Part shown: positions 1 to 15,600 of the stretch, one piece after another
Numbering within the stretch: position 1 is the first letter of the stretch
Layout: the number at the start of each line of letters is the position of its first letter
NCBI RefSeq assembly: GCF_036711975.1
Contig: NC_091966.1
Span: 44,176,001 to 44,240,000 of the forward strand
Source of the DNA: Onthophagus taurus
Taxonomy: Eukaryota; Arthropoda; Insecta; Coleoptera; Scarabaeidae
Length of the DNA: 64,000 bases
Direction of reading: 5' to 3'
Translations under genes and position numbers: made by a program
Notes under the pieces: model-generated
The model's database searches: none
What the model was told of the DNA's origin: nothing
The model's input: only the letters and a program-made list of their open reading frames with translations

Positions 1-43
1 CCTAAATTAAAAATTTGATTAAAAAATTAAGTTATTTTAATTA

Positions 44-4343
<4,300 letters not shown>

Positions 4344-6029
4344 TATTGCGTTCTAATTAAAGTAGTTTTAACTTAAATTAAAAAATTAAACTATAAACAT
4401 GTGTTGTGTAGATTGATGATGTAAAAAATGGTAAAAATGCAATTCCCGCTCTTTTCGTGTCAATAACGTGAAAGTAGTTGCAAACACTAAAATTTATTTA
4501 TTTAAAATATTGTTGTAATTATTTTCTATTATATGTTGTTATTTTTATTTAATAATTATAAAGCGTTATATTCGTTAAAATAAGAAGTTTTGAATTTCTA
4601 ATTTATTTTTTATTTATTTTGTTATAATAAAGAAAAATGAGGTTGCCAACTTATGTTTTATTTAAATAATTTTTTACTGTTTATTTTTTTTTTTAAACTG
4701 TATACTATATACCATTAATTTTTTTTAAATGTAATTTAATTAAATTTTCAAATATGTTTTCTTTAATTTTAATTGCAAAACCATTTAAAAAATATAAAAA
4801 AGATTAAAAAAAATAACGACTGTGCGCCACCTATCTTTTAATTTTTTAATTGTTAAAGTGATGCCGTAATTGCTACATTATAAAGAAATGTAAAGAAATC
4901 TTAACAGTTAACGAAAGGAACGTTAAAGAGTTATATTTCTAATTTGAGTACGGAAAAAGTTTCTCTATAAGAATTAGGGGAATTAGGGGCACAAAAGTTG
5001 TAATACAAAGTATAGGTACAGGTCAAAAATTGAAGATATTTTAGCTGTAATATGTGACAACTTTTAACCAATTAAATCATCTGCTTATAGAATACCTTTT
5101 TTGAAGAGTCACCTAACTTATAATCCTGTTCAATATATCAAACAGAAAGCAGATATGGGTTCTCTAGTCCTTGGGCTTTATCTAGGAAATTAGAGATTAT
5201 TACAAAGAAGAAATAATCTACTTAGCAATAATTGTTATCTTGTGCACCTGTAAAGTTTTAGTTGTGATAGTGCATTGTAGCTGTAAACATTCTCAGACTA
5301 TTCCCAGAGAATCACATTATCTAGTTACCCAAGCAGCTGTGCTGGAGAGGCAGTGGTTGAAATATTTTGAATAAAGGCATTAAAGGTTACTTTTGAACAT
5401 GATTATATTAGCTAAAAGCCAAGGTAGCTGATCTATGTTTGTCTACTGCTATGCTTGTTGTATGCTGTCTGTAGATATTTAGTTAACAGCTTTGCTACAC
5501 TGTCTACAGCTGCAGTGAGCTGCAGTTTGCTATAGTTTGTATACCATAACCTCTTATAGGTCTATCATTTTAACACAATTTAATTTGCAAGTATGAACTC
5601 TGAAGTTCAATTACCTGGGGTGAAGTAATAACAAACATCATGTAATAGTCAAAGCCGGAAAATAGAGGAAAACGGTTATTATCTTAATTGATTATTTCAA
5701 ACTGGTCTACATCTTGGTTGGACAAGAACTACTACCAGATATTACGCTAAGAGGGAAGATAAAGTGAAGATAGTTTAAGGGTTTATGGTCGTAATAATAA
5801 AAAGTTAATTTGGGTGATAATGTACAAATAATATACTTTGTCTTACTAGGTCACTATTTGGTTTTGTTATATCATTTTGTTCGTTTTCTTATTACTTCTA
5901 TAAATTTTTCATCTTTGTAGTGAGTTAAAAAAGTTAAAAAAAGTACTATATAAATGGTGAAAACTATTTTTATTATAAACATTTTAATTAAACATTAATA
6001 TATAAATCAACGCCATATTTTAATCGATT
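4344..6029. other. Intergenic, no gene seen
   Basis: A 1.7-kb AT-rich spacer between the RECQL4 5' end and the 3' end of the proline-rich precursor, which share orientation. No ORF of note and no recognisable repeat. A GCGCCACCT motif at 4824-4832 resembles the reverse complement of the insect CTCF core AGGTGGCGC, but one short motif proves nothing. Confidence 0.5.
5969..5974 (-). terminator. Poly(A) signal of the proline-rich precursor gene
   Basis: AATAAA on the minus strand about 55 nt after the TAA stop at 6030. It is the first such hexamer downstream. Confidence 0.5.
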
Positions 6030-7684
6030 TTAGTACAATGCTTTAATCGGAGCAGGTTTCGTTCCCTGTAAAACAAAAAAGTTTACAAAAGTAAGCAATT
6101 TACTTCATTTTCTTAATATACTTACAACAGGTTGAGGTAAAGGTCTAGGTCTCTATTTCAATGTAAAATATAGATTAATTTAAATTAATAGGTTTAAAAG
6201 AAGATAATTTTAACTTACAACCGGTTGAACTTGTGGTCTTAAATCTGGTCCTCCAGTTTTAGGAATGTCCTTAGTTTGTCTCTGAAATTTAATTAATGAT
6301 AATTAAATTATTTATTATTAATTACCTTTATTTTTTTTATATTTACGGTTTGGCGAGCAAAAGTTTTTATTGGACGAGGCCGATTTTGATCCTGAAAAAT
6401 TAAATAAATTTAAAATGAATTATTATTAATATATTAACTTACAATTGGATCAATTTGAGGGCCATCTAAAGAACCTGGTCGTCCTCCTGTTTTAGGAATA
6501 TCCTTAGTTTGTCTCTGAAAATTTTTGTTTTAATCTAACGTTTAAGTATATCTATTGTTATTCTTACAACTGATCGATTAAGGGGTTTTGCTGGAATTGG
6601 ACGAGTTTGATCCTAAAATACAATAAAGGTTAAATTGATTATTTGTTAATAAAATTTGTTAATAACATACAATTGGATCAATTTGAGGGCCATCTAAAGA
6701 ACCTGGTTGTCCTCCTGTTTTAGGAATATCCTTAGTTTGTCTCTGAAAATTTTTTTTAATCTAACATTGTTTAAGTATATTTATTTTTATTCTTACAACT
6801 GATCGATTAAGGGGTTTTGCTGGAATTGGACGAGTTTGTTCCTAAAATACAATAACAGTTAAATTGATTATTTGTTAATAACATTTGTTAATAACTTACA
6901 ATTGGATCAATTTGAGGGCCATCTAAAGAACCTGGTCGTCCTCCTGTTTTAGGAATATCCTTAGTTTGTCTCTGAAAATTTTTTTTAATCTAATATTGTT
7001 TAAGTATATTTATTTTTATTCTTACAACTGATCGATTAAGGGGTTTTGCTGGAATTGGACGAGTTTGATCCTAAAATATAATGAAGATTAAATTGATTAT
7101 TTGTTAATAAAATTTGTTAATAACATACGATTGGATCAATTTGAGGGCCATCTAAAGAACCTGGTGGACCTCCGTGTTTAGGAATATCCTTAGTTTGCCT
7201 CTAAAAAAAATTTATTAAATTTATTATTATTATAATTCATTATTTTTTTTATTCTTACAGCTGATCTAGCTTGAGGATTTACGGGAAGAGGAAGAGTAGC
7301 TGGTTTCTAAAAAATGATATTAAATTATATTATGCTTAAATTTTTGTGATGTTTAATCTTACTTCAGGGCGTGTAAGTTCACTTGGTTTAATTTTCTGTT
7401 TAAAAAATAATTCATTTAAATTCTTTTTTTAGATAGTAATCAAATAAATTACCGGTGGTTGAACTTGAGGTTGAGTTGGATCTTGACGTCTAACTCTAGC
7501 ACCTGACGCTGGTACTGGAACGGGTTTAATTGGTCCTCCTGCTGACCCAGGAGCTGGACCTGGTACTCCTTGAGGAATTGAGTAACAAACGCTTACCAAA
7601 AAGGTAAATAATAAAACTGGCAACATCTACAAAAAAATTAATATAAGCCAAATGTATTTAAAAACATCAACTTACATTGAACAT
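6030..7684 (-). CDS. Secreted multi-copy proline-rich peptide precursor (285 aa)
   Basis: Fifteen exons, all phase 0: 7684-7676, 7626-7453, 7405-7373, 7306-7259, 7200-7129, 7070-7026, 6971-6900, 6841-6797, 6742-6671, 6612-6568, 6514-6443, 6391-6347, 6281-6219, 6152-6126, 6065-6030. Residues 1-19 are a clear signal peptide (MFNMLPVLLFTFLVSVCYS). A Pro/Gly-rich region follows, ending in the furin-type site RVRR. Four units then follow, each made of a 24-residue exon (RQTKDIPK.GG.PGSLDG...) and a 15-residue exon (DQTRPIPAKPLNRSV). A shorter fifth unit and a Pro-rich tail end in KALY. Every unit junction reads R-x-x-R followed by Gln (RSAR, RSVR three times, RQTR), so proprotein convertase cleavage would release peptides of about 39 residues starting with Gln, which can cyclise to pyroglutamate. 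This layout recalls apidaecin-like antimicrobial precursors and also neuropeptide precursors. I do not recognise the family. Function is inferred, the exon model is firm. Confidence 0.85.
6443..7200 (-). repeat. Tandem duplication of a 229-bp two-exon genomic unit
   Basis: The 72-bp exon recurs at 7129, 6900, 6671 and 6443 (spacings 229, 229 and 228 bp), with the 45-bp partner exon between each pair. The intervening introns are also nearly identical, so whole genomic units were duplicated recently or kept alike by gene conversion. The unit nearest the 5' end (KHGGPP) is the most diverged in the 24-residue exon. The last 15-residue copy (DQNRPRPIKTFARQT) is the most diverged of its kind. Confidence 0.9.
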
Positions 7685-7728
7685 TGTAGTGTTATCAAAA
7701 CAGTCGACAGTGATAATACTTAAAAGCG

Positions 7729-7763
7729 ACTGATTTGGAATCGTTTTACTCCTAACTTTTATA
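7729..7763 (-). promoter_or_regulatory. TATA box plus TCAGT initiator of the precursor gene
   Basis: On the minus strand TATAAAAG lies at 7763-7756 and the arthropod initiator TCAGT at 7733-7729. The first T of TATA lies about 32 nt upstream of the initiator A at 7731, the standard spacing. The predicted start gives a 5' leader of about 47 nt before the ATG at 7684. I found no convincing NF-kappaB-type site in the 150 bp upstream. Confidence 0.75.
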
Positions 7764-9619
7764 CCTACGTCTCTAATGGAGCTATTTTTTTGTGTGATGG
7801 TAAACAGTTTATATAAAATAGAATAACAAGTACTTCTTTACCAGACAAATGCTAATTATTCCTGGAATAGAACCGCAATAAATTTGCTTGGTGTAAATAT
7901 TGATGGTCAGTTGAGCATAGAAAAATTAACAAAGTAAGTCCCCTCAAAGTAAATCAACAATTTTTTTTCTCTCTCAATTGTATAACACATACACTCTTTT
8001 ATTTAATAAGCACTTCAGATATCTCTCGGTTTTTCTGGTTTATAGATAAACAACATTTTTGTTATGTTCTTATATAATATTGCTTTCTTAATTTGTCGTT
8101 GAACCTAATAACCTTTAAACTTTTAAAGATAAGTTTGGTGTTTTGTTTATATTTTAAAGTATTTATTTATGGTTTAATTTAATTGTTATTTTAATTAAAT
8201 TATTTTCATAAATAAATAATTATGATTGGTGAGTAGGCAACGCATATTTCGTCATAATCCATATAATCATATAATTGAAGCTTGGTTTGTGGAGATTTGC
8301 CTAAATGAGAGAGTAAATAATTTAAGAAAGTAACACGTAAACTTACGGCTTTTCATTGTCTAATGTAAAATTGTCGAAAAATGTTTTCACTTGAAACTCA
8401 TCGCCATACACGAGGGAAAATATTAATTAAATCGTATCTTTATTTACCGATTTTGCATACATTATAAAAACAAACAAAATTTCAATCAGGTTTAAAAGTT
8501 TTTATTTATAATAAAAGCATTTTTAACAAAAAAAAAATTAAACATATCTAAATATGTATAATGATTTCCTTTTTTAAATATTCACATTTACTTTGTCTTC
8601 TCCCCATTACCTTACGGTGTCAAGGTGTTGAGCCATTTTCCGTACTCTTGCCTGTTGTTGAGTAGGTTCTTTATTTGTCGTTCAATAAAAATATACACCT
8701 AAAATTCGAATTAACACAAGACCTAGAAACATTTGGGTTTAGCAGTCTTGAAAAATTCAAGGCTTAACCCGCATATTTCTAGTTCTAGTCCAAGTGCTAA
8801 TGTTAGTTCTAGTTTTGGTTCAATAAATTCAACTTTGTTAAAAAAATATTTATTTTTATAATTTTAATAATTGGTAAATAGATTAACTTTAAAAGTTTTT
8901 ATTTGCAATAAAGGTACCTTTTAACAAAAAAAATTAAGCTTATAGATAAATATTTAAAGATATACATCAAAAAACTAGTTGTACATAATGGTATTATAAT
9001 ATAATTCTTTTTATTTTTAAATATTTATGTTGTTTTTAAGTTGAAAATTTTAAATAGGCACTTAATAGTTTAAAATGTGACGCATACAATTTATTAATAC
9101 CGATTACAACCATCATTGTTTCAATATAAACTTAAATGGTAAACATACAAGTAGAGAATAGAGATTTTAATATATCGTATTCGTAAACAATCAATAAAGC
9201 ACAGCTCCAAGATTTATTTTAAAATGAGATAAATTGTTTTTAAACATTAAATAAGCAAGAAAGAAAAATAACATAATATTATATAAATAATCTATACAAA
9301 GAATAACACAAATAGATTTCATAAAATTAACATTTTCTGTTTTTTCTTAAATAAAAATATAAAAAATAAATTAATCGACCAAAATAATGTACATAAATTA
9401 TTTTTAGTATAAATATTAAACTTTATGATTTACTTAAATTATATTAACATTTTAGTTTTTTATTTTTTTTTTTTTTTCTAAGAACAATCTCCACAACCGA
9501 AACACTTCAAACCAATATAATATATTAAGTAAGTGAACTTTAAATATAAAATTAAATTACACTACCCATTTATGTAGAATTTAAGAGGTTTTGGTAACTG
9601 TTTTTTCGTAATCTTCTTC
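7764..9619. other. Intergenic between the precursor promoter and the C2CD2-like 3' end
   Basis: AT-rich, with no gene recognised. It would hold upstream control sequence of the precursor gene and the 3' UTR of the C2CD2-like gene. It contains one fold-back repeat (8708-8828). Confidence 0.5.
8708..8828. repeat. CTAGTT fold-back repeat (copy 2), both arms present
   Basis: The left arm reads ACCTAGAAACATTTGGGTTT. A short centre (AGTCTTGAAAAATTCAAGGCT) separates it from the right arm TTAACCCGCATATTTCTAGTT. The right arm runs into CTAGTT/TTAGTT hexamers and TTCAATAAA. This is the clearest view of the palindromic layout of the family. Confidence 0.75.
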
Positions 9620-12600
9620 TCAAAGCATCCTTATATTTTTATCGGTTAAAGGGTTTTGTATATATGACCTAAAAACAAAAAGAAATGCTTTAATTAAATA
9701 TATTTATCAAAAATATATTTGTAAAAATAAAATAAAATAGAAGCAGAGAATATTTAATAAAGAATTTGATGGAATAACTTAAAAATAGCAGGGGAGAACA
9801 ACAACACTCATTCTTACCCATTTTTATTCACTCAAAATTGGTAACAGAGACCCATAGAAAGAATAAATTAATTAGTATGATAAGGATTTTAACACAAATA
9901 GATCATAAGGTTAAACTTACAATTCAATGTTGTGTATAGTAGATGTTGGACAATTATCATTAACTTTAACGTGACATTGTTTGTGGCATTTTAATAAGCA
10001 ATCCCTACACTCATAACCTTGTTTTCCAATTCTACGTGCTATCGTTTTACAACAAACTTGACAAACAGTTCCACTAAAAACAATATCTCAATTGAGCCAT
10101 AGTTAATTTAGATAAATTTAAATCGTACCCAGTAATATGCTTAGCAATAAACGTGTGATCATTAAATATATGTAATTTAGTCCCTTTCTTTTTCCATTTA
10201 GATTTTTGTGCCAATGACAACGGAACTAAGTAGTGCTTCTTAATTCCGTTCTCTAAGGTTTCCAACACTAGAGTACTCGCTTCATTTATATAAGTCCTAG
10301 TTGATGTACTACTTAAACCCGAAGCTTCCGATAAACTCGATCGTCGCGATGTTTCTTCCGGTCTCCCCCCAGGAACGGTAAGTTTATAACCTACAAATTA
10401 TTTTTTTTAAATTAATATGTCAAATAAGTTATCAAAAAGTACTTTCACCACGGCCTCTATCCGCTGATATCGAACGATTTAAAGAATCCTCTCTCCCGAA
10501 ATCTTCATCACCGGGGCCAGCACTTTTTGATCTCCCTTTAGAACGCCCCAATCTCCTTTTTATAGTCCCAAAGAAATCTCGTCTTTTCCGAGAACGACCA
10601 CGATATTCTAACGATTCATTTGGAATTTGTGTTTGGTGGTATTGGCTATATGGTGATTGTTGTAAAGACGCTGGACCCTAAAATAATTATTGATTCATAT
10701 TTTTATAAATAATAATTATGTTTAATAAAATAAAACTTATTACGAAATTTTTTTAAGGGAGTTATGTTAAGTCTTACAGTAACTTAATAATTTTAAATTA
10801 AAAATATTTTATTTTATTAAACACAAAATTTTATTTAAGTTGAAATAAGAAAGAAATATAAAAAGAAGAGTATTGGATAACTTTAATATTATTCTCGAAA
10901 ATTATATAAAAAAATAGAAGTAGTTGATTTAGTAGGGTTATGACAAAATCGAAAAAATCAACTTACTTTTTCTTCATCGGTAACAGTTGTGTTACCATTA
11001 CCGATATTTCCGTTTCCGTTAGATAATTCATCGAGCTTTTCTTGTAACTCTTCTCGTGCAATATCGTCGTTTAAAGATTTTTCGATGCGTTCGACTTCTT
11101 TCCAAGAGCCTTCGCTCAGCTCAACCTGGGTTAGTATCAAAATAAAAACCAGAAACACAGAAAAAAACGAAAAAGAAAAAAATAAAAAAAGTAGAAACAC
11201 ACATTTTATTAGGAAATAATAAGTTCTACTCTTAGTAATGAGTGTTTTTAGTTTCTTAAAACACAAAATATTTTAAATGAAAATGTTGTGTTAAATCTTA
11301 CCTTTACTAATCGTTGAGATGGCTGCTAAAATAATAAAAATGATTAATATATTTAAAGTTAAAACGAAACAACTTACTCTTTGCATGCTATGAACCACTA
11401 AAGTGTTTGTATTTGGGTTAAATGATGACGGTCTTCTGTAATCTCCATCGACAAAGTGATCTCCATTAGTTAATCTATCTAAAATAGAAAAAAGTATTAT
11501 TTTTGTATTTAAATAATAATTAAATAGAGTGGTGGTTAAATAATTCTAAATATCAGTGCTTACTAACCATTTCTAAAGACAGGATTGGGGCTCAAGCGAC
11601 CACTAGAAGGTGATGGGGAAATGGTTTCTTTAATTTTATAAGGGTGACTGCCTACAATTGGAATATCAGCACCTTCTATAAACAAGAACTGAAAAAGTGG
11701 TATACAAAGAACATTGTTACAACACTTAAATGTTTATGGAGCTGATTTTTTCGACATACTTCAGCGGTTAGAGTTCCTGAAACTTGATCACTCTCGTATG
11801 GTCGACTTTGTAGAGAAATCGTTTGTCTTTGAGATGGATTTATTAAAAGCTCTTCAACACCAACGATTCCTAAGCCTAAAAATCTTGGGGGTTTTTTACT
11901 ATGATCGTAAATTTCTAAAAGAAGTTCTTGAGTATTCGATGAAATCTCACTAAAAATGAAAACGATTATTTATTAAGTGAGGTTATGGACTGGTTGATTG
12001 GTTGCCTATACTCGTCAAATGTCATAATAAATACATAACCTAAAATAAATTACTTACAATAAGAAATGTTCGTCCCAATAAGGTGAATCAGTATTTTTTT
12101 GAAACGATGTTTGGTATTTTTGCGGTGGTTCATCCATTTCAATGACACAATAAGGTTCAGTACATCCTAAATTGCCACCAAGTTGGGTTGCTCTTATTAT
12201 TTTTACTAATAATCTTTTATCGCTAGGTATTCGATTCGTTGACATATGATTTATGCTTGATGTATATCCACTTAACTAGTTATTAATCATTTATTAACCA
12301 CAACAAAATAATTTCTCCACAACAATACTTACCATACTATCGTAATGAAGAGGTAAACTCCTGTTTGTATTCAACACTTCAATATGTCTAATTAATCTTG
12401 GACATGATGCATATTGTGCCAAATTTAAATGGAATTCTGTGCTTCTTAAAGCAGCAGTTACAATTTCACTGAAACATAAAGAAAAAAACGATAGATATTT
12501 TAATTAAAATGAAAGCTTTTATTTTACCTAACTACATCTTGTAGTTGAGATTCGTCAAGGTTATTTTTAATGTTACCAACCGGAGCCAAAGCAATCTTAA

Positions 12601-15600
12601 TTTCCGGCCAACCATCGCATTTTAAGTCAGCTTGAAGCTTTTCCGATATTAAATAAATGTTCAGTCTCGCACGTAATCGGTTCACATTTACACGATAATG
12701 AGATGTTTCCAATTTGTCCCCTTTTTTTCTTGTACATTTTAATTGGAAAGCTGGTGTGGCTTCGCAATCACAAGTTAAAACCTGTATGAATAAACAAAAT
12801 TAAGAATAAAACATAGTATTAAGAAAAGTTGTAACCCAACTTTTATATTGTATTATAATTTTAGGTTATGATGGTAATGTCAAAAATGTAAATAAATCAT
12901 TATGAGGTGGTTTTTGGTAAAAAGAAGGGATTTATATCTGAAAATAAAGCAAAAAGATTCTAATTCATGTTATGATATCAAGATATAAAAGATTTGTGGC
13001 AAAAAAGTTCAAAATTAAATCTTATAAGAAATTTTAATTGTAGGTTATTTGAAAAAAATGTAAATTTTATTTAATTGCTGAAAGATTATTTACATGTAGG
13101 AGTTAAGATATGATTTATATCTCAAATTAAAGCTCAGAATCTTTGATTGTATATATAATATGGATTGAGCTAACTGAATATATCTACTAACAAAAATGTG
13201 GCTCAAGGTGAATAGACGCAGATGGAAAGCGATAATGTGAAAGTGTAACAAAGATAGACATAAAACGGTACTAAACAGACGGGCGCATGCGCACAAAAGT
13301 GTCAAACCTCTTCCATGTTTATCGTTTTGTTGTGTCACAGCCAGTCACACCGTTATGTTTAAAAATGTATTGTTTCGTGTGCAAAGTTCGCGATAATACA
13401 GTTTCACATCACCTGTAAGTATTATAAATAATAAGGAAATTTTATTTTATTTTATTTTTTTTTTCTTTTTTCATTTATTAATTTTGTTTTAAATTTACCG
13501 CCAAAATTAACGCACGCCCATTATATGTCAGTACGCTTCTATGTCTATCTCGGTTCGATCACCTTGCGCAAGCTATCTCTCTCGTTGGCTCAATCTATAT
13601 TATATATAATCAAAGCTCAGAATTGATATTTTAACATCATTTAAAAAACCACCAGGTTTTATTGCATATTTATTTAGAAAACGATGGTGAAGAAAATACT
13701 TGTAAAATACCTAGATTTCGAAATGTCAACAAATCGAAAATTTGAATAAATGATTTCAAGGTTATTTTTTGGTATAAAGAAGTAATTTATATCTCAAATT
13801 AAAGCTAGAAGACTCTAGATCGTGTTATTATATTAAGATATAGAAGATTTATGCAAAAACTCCAAATGTTTAACATGGCAAATTTTTTTTGTAATTTTAT
13901 TTTAATAAGCTTTGTTATTAAATCCCCTTTTTTGAAATCCCAAATCATCTTTGTTCCTACGCATCATAAATTTGGATTATATCCAAAAAACTAAAGGATT
14001 CTTGACTAAGATCCAAGGTATTTTTGGTATTATTCACTTATTACCGGATCTTCTTACGTTTTGTGCGGGTGTTACAAGCAGTTAGCTAACAAGTTACTAT
14101 ATCTAATACTTACCACATCATCTTTGCTATCACATTCGCAAAACAAATTGGTCAATGATGGAGGATGTGTTTCTGGTAATATACGAACGAATTCAATCCC
14201 AATTCCTTGCTAAAAAAAATAAAATTGGATCTGTTTATATAATCAAACCGTATTAAATTTAAATTTTTATTGCTTGTGACTCGGTTAGACATTCATTAAT
14301 ATTCCGATGACCTAAACATGACCTCAATTGATATAAAAAATCTACGTGAATGGATTGAATTAGATCATCGGTTTAATTTTAATTATTAGCTTTGTTTATA
14401 ATCAAATTAAAATTTCTAATCTAATAAAATTACTTTCGTTGCTAAGCAAGAAGTGAAAGGGCTACGTCATTAACAAGTTAACAAAAAAAAATTATAGAAC
14501 TTTCACCAAGTTACAATGAAAGTTTAAAGCTCATACAAATCTTTTAACGCGAAGAAACTAGGAAGGAAGTTAAAAAAAGATTTTAAGAAAACGTAAAAGG
14601 ATTCTTTTACTTTCAGAAAGTTCTTTGAAATCGGATATACGCAACCGGAATACTAAAGATGAGCTTGACCGGAAATTGAGATTTCTTTTAAGAAGGTTAA
14701 TTTTATTTTCGATTTGGAACGCGGTTGTCTGTGTGTTGGTTTCGTTTGACATCATCGTTCCTTCTAAAAATAAACGAACGTAAAAGTAATGACGTCATTT
14801 CACCTAAAACCTTAGCGTATTAAAACGTGTACAAACTAGAACACTAATTCGATTTTACAACATTAAATTTACAATCGCGTTGTAATTGGGTTTAGTATAC
14901 ACTCTGCTTTTAGAAAATTTTAAATAAAACATGAAAGCAAATGGGATTAAAGATAACAAAAATAATGGTAAAACTTTGTTTTAATACGAATTAGGTTATT
15001 TTTTTTTAAATCTTTGTAACTTTCTATTATTTAAGCTGGAAGTGGAGAATATAACACTTTGATTAAAACCGTTCTTTTTTTAGTAACGGAAATTAGAACG
15101 ACCACTAATCTTATTTATAGTTTGAAAAATATGATAATGTCGGAATATTATTTTTTAATTAGAACTATTTTTTATTAAAATCTCTTAAAATTATTTAATG
15201 TAATAATCAGAAAAAAATGACATTTTGAAAACTTTTGTCCTCGGGTACAACTAAAACCGATTCTTGTTAGGTTTTGCACAAAAGCTAAAGTGGTTGCAGA
15301 TTGCTGTTTATGGCCAAAATTGTTACGACAAGTGTTGATCGTGGACAAGGAGTTTAATGCCAACGTCGTAAGGAGACAACATCATTCGCAACCCCTAAGC
15401 AAAGTCGAGCCAGCCTATTACAAGGACATCGAATATTAATGATGTGGCCATCCTCTAGTTTTAATTACAACGGTTAAGAAGGCAAATTAACTTCCTTTAA
15501 GTATTACCTTTTTATACTTATTAGAACTGCTACACTTTCAATAATTTTTCGTCATTTTGAAAGGACTCGAGCAAGCTTTTAAGAGTTACGGTTCACAAAG

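Noticed and set aside
13365-13414. THAP-like exon as part of a host gene
   Set aside because: It lies wholly inside the TIR-bounded element with no downstream partner exon, so it is treated as element content only.
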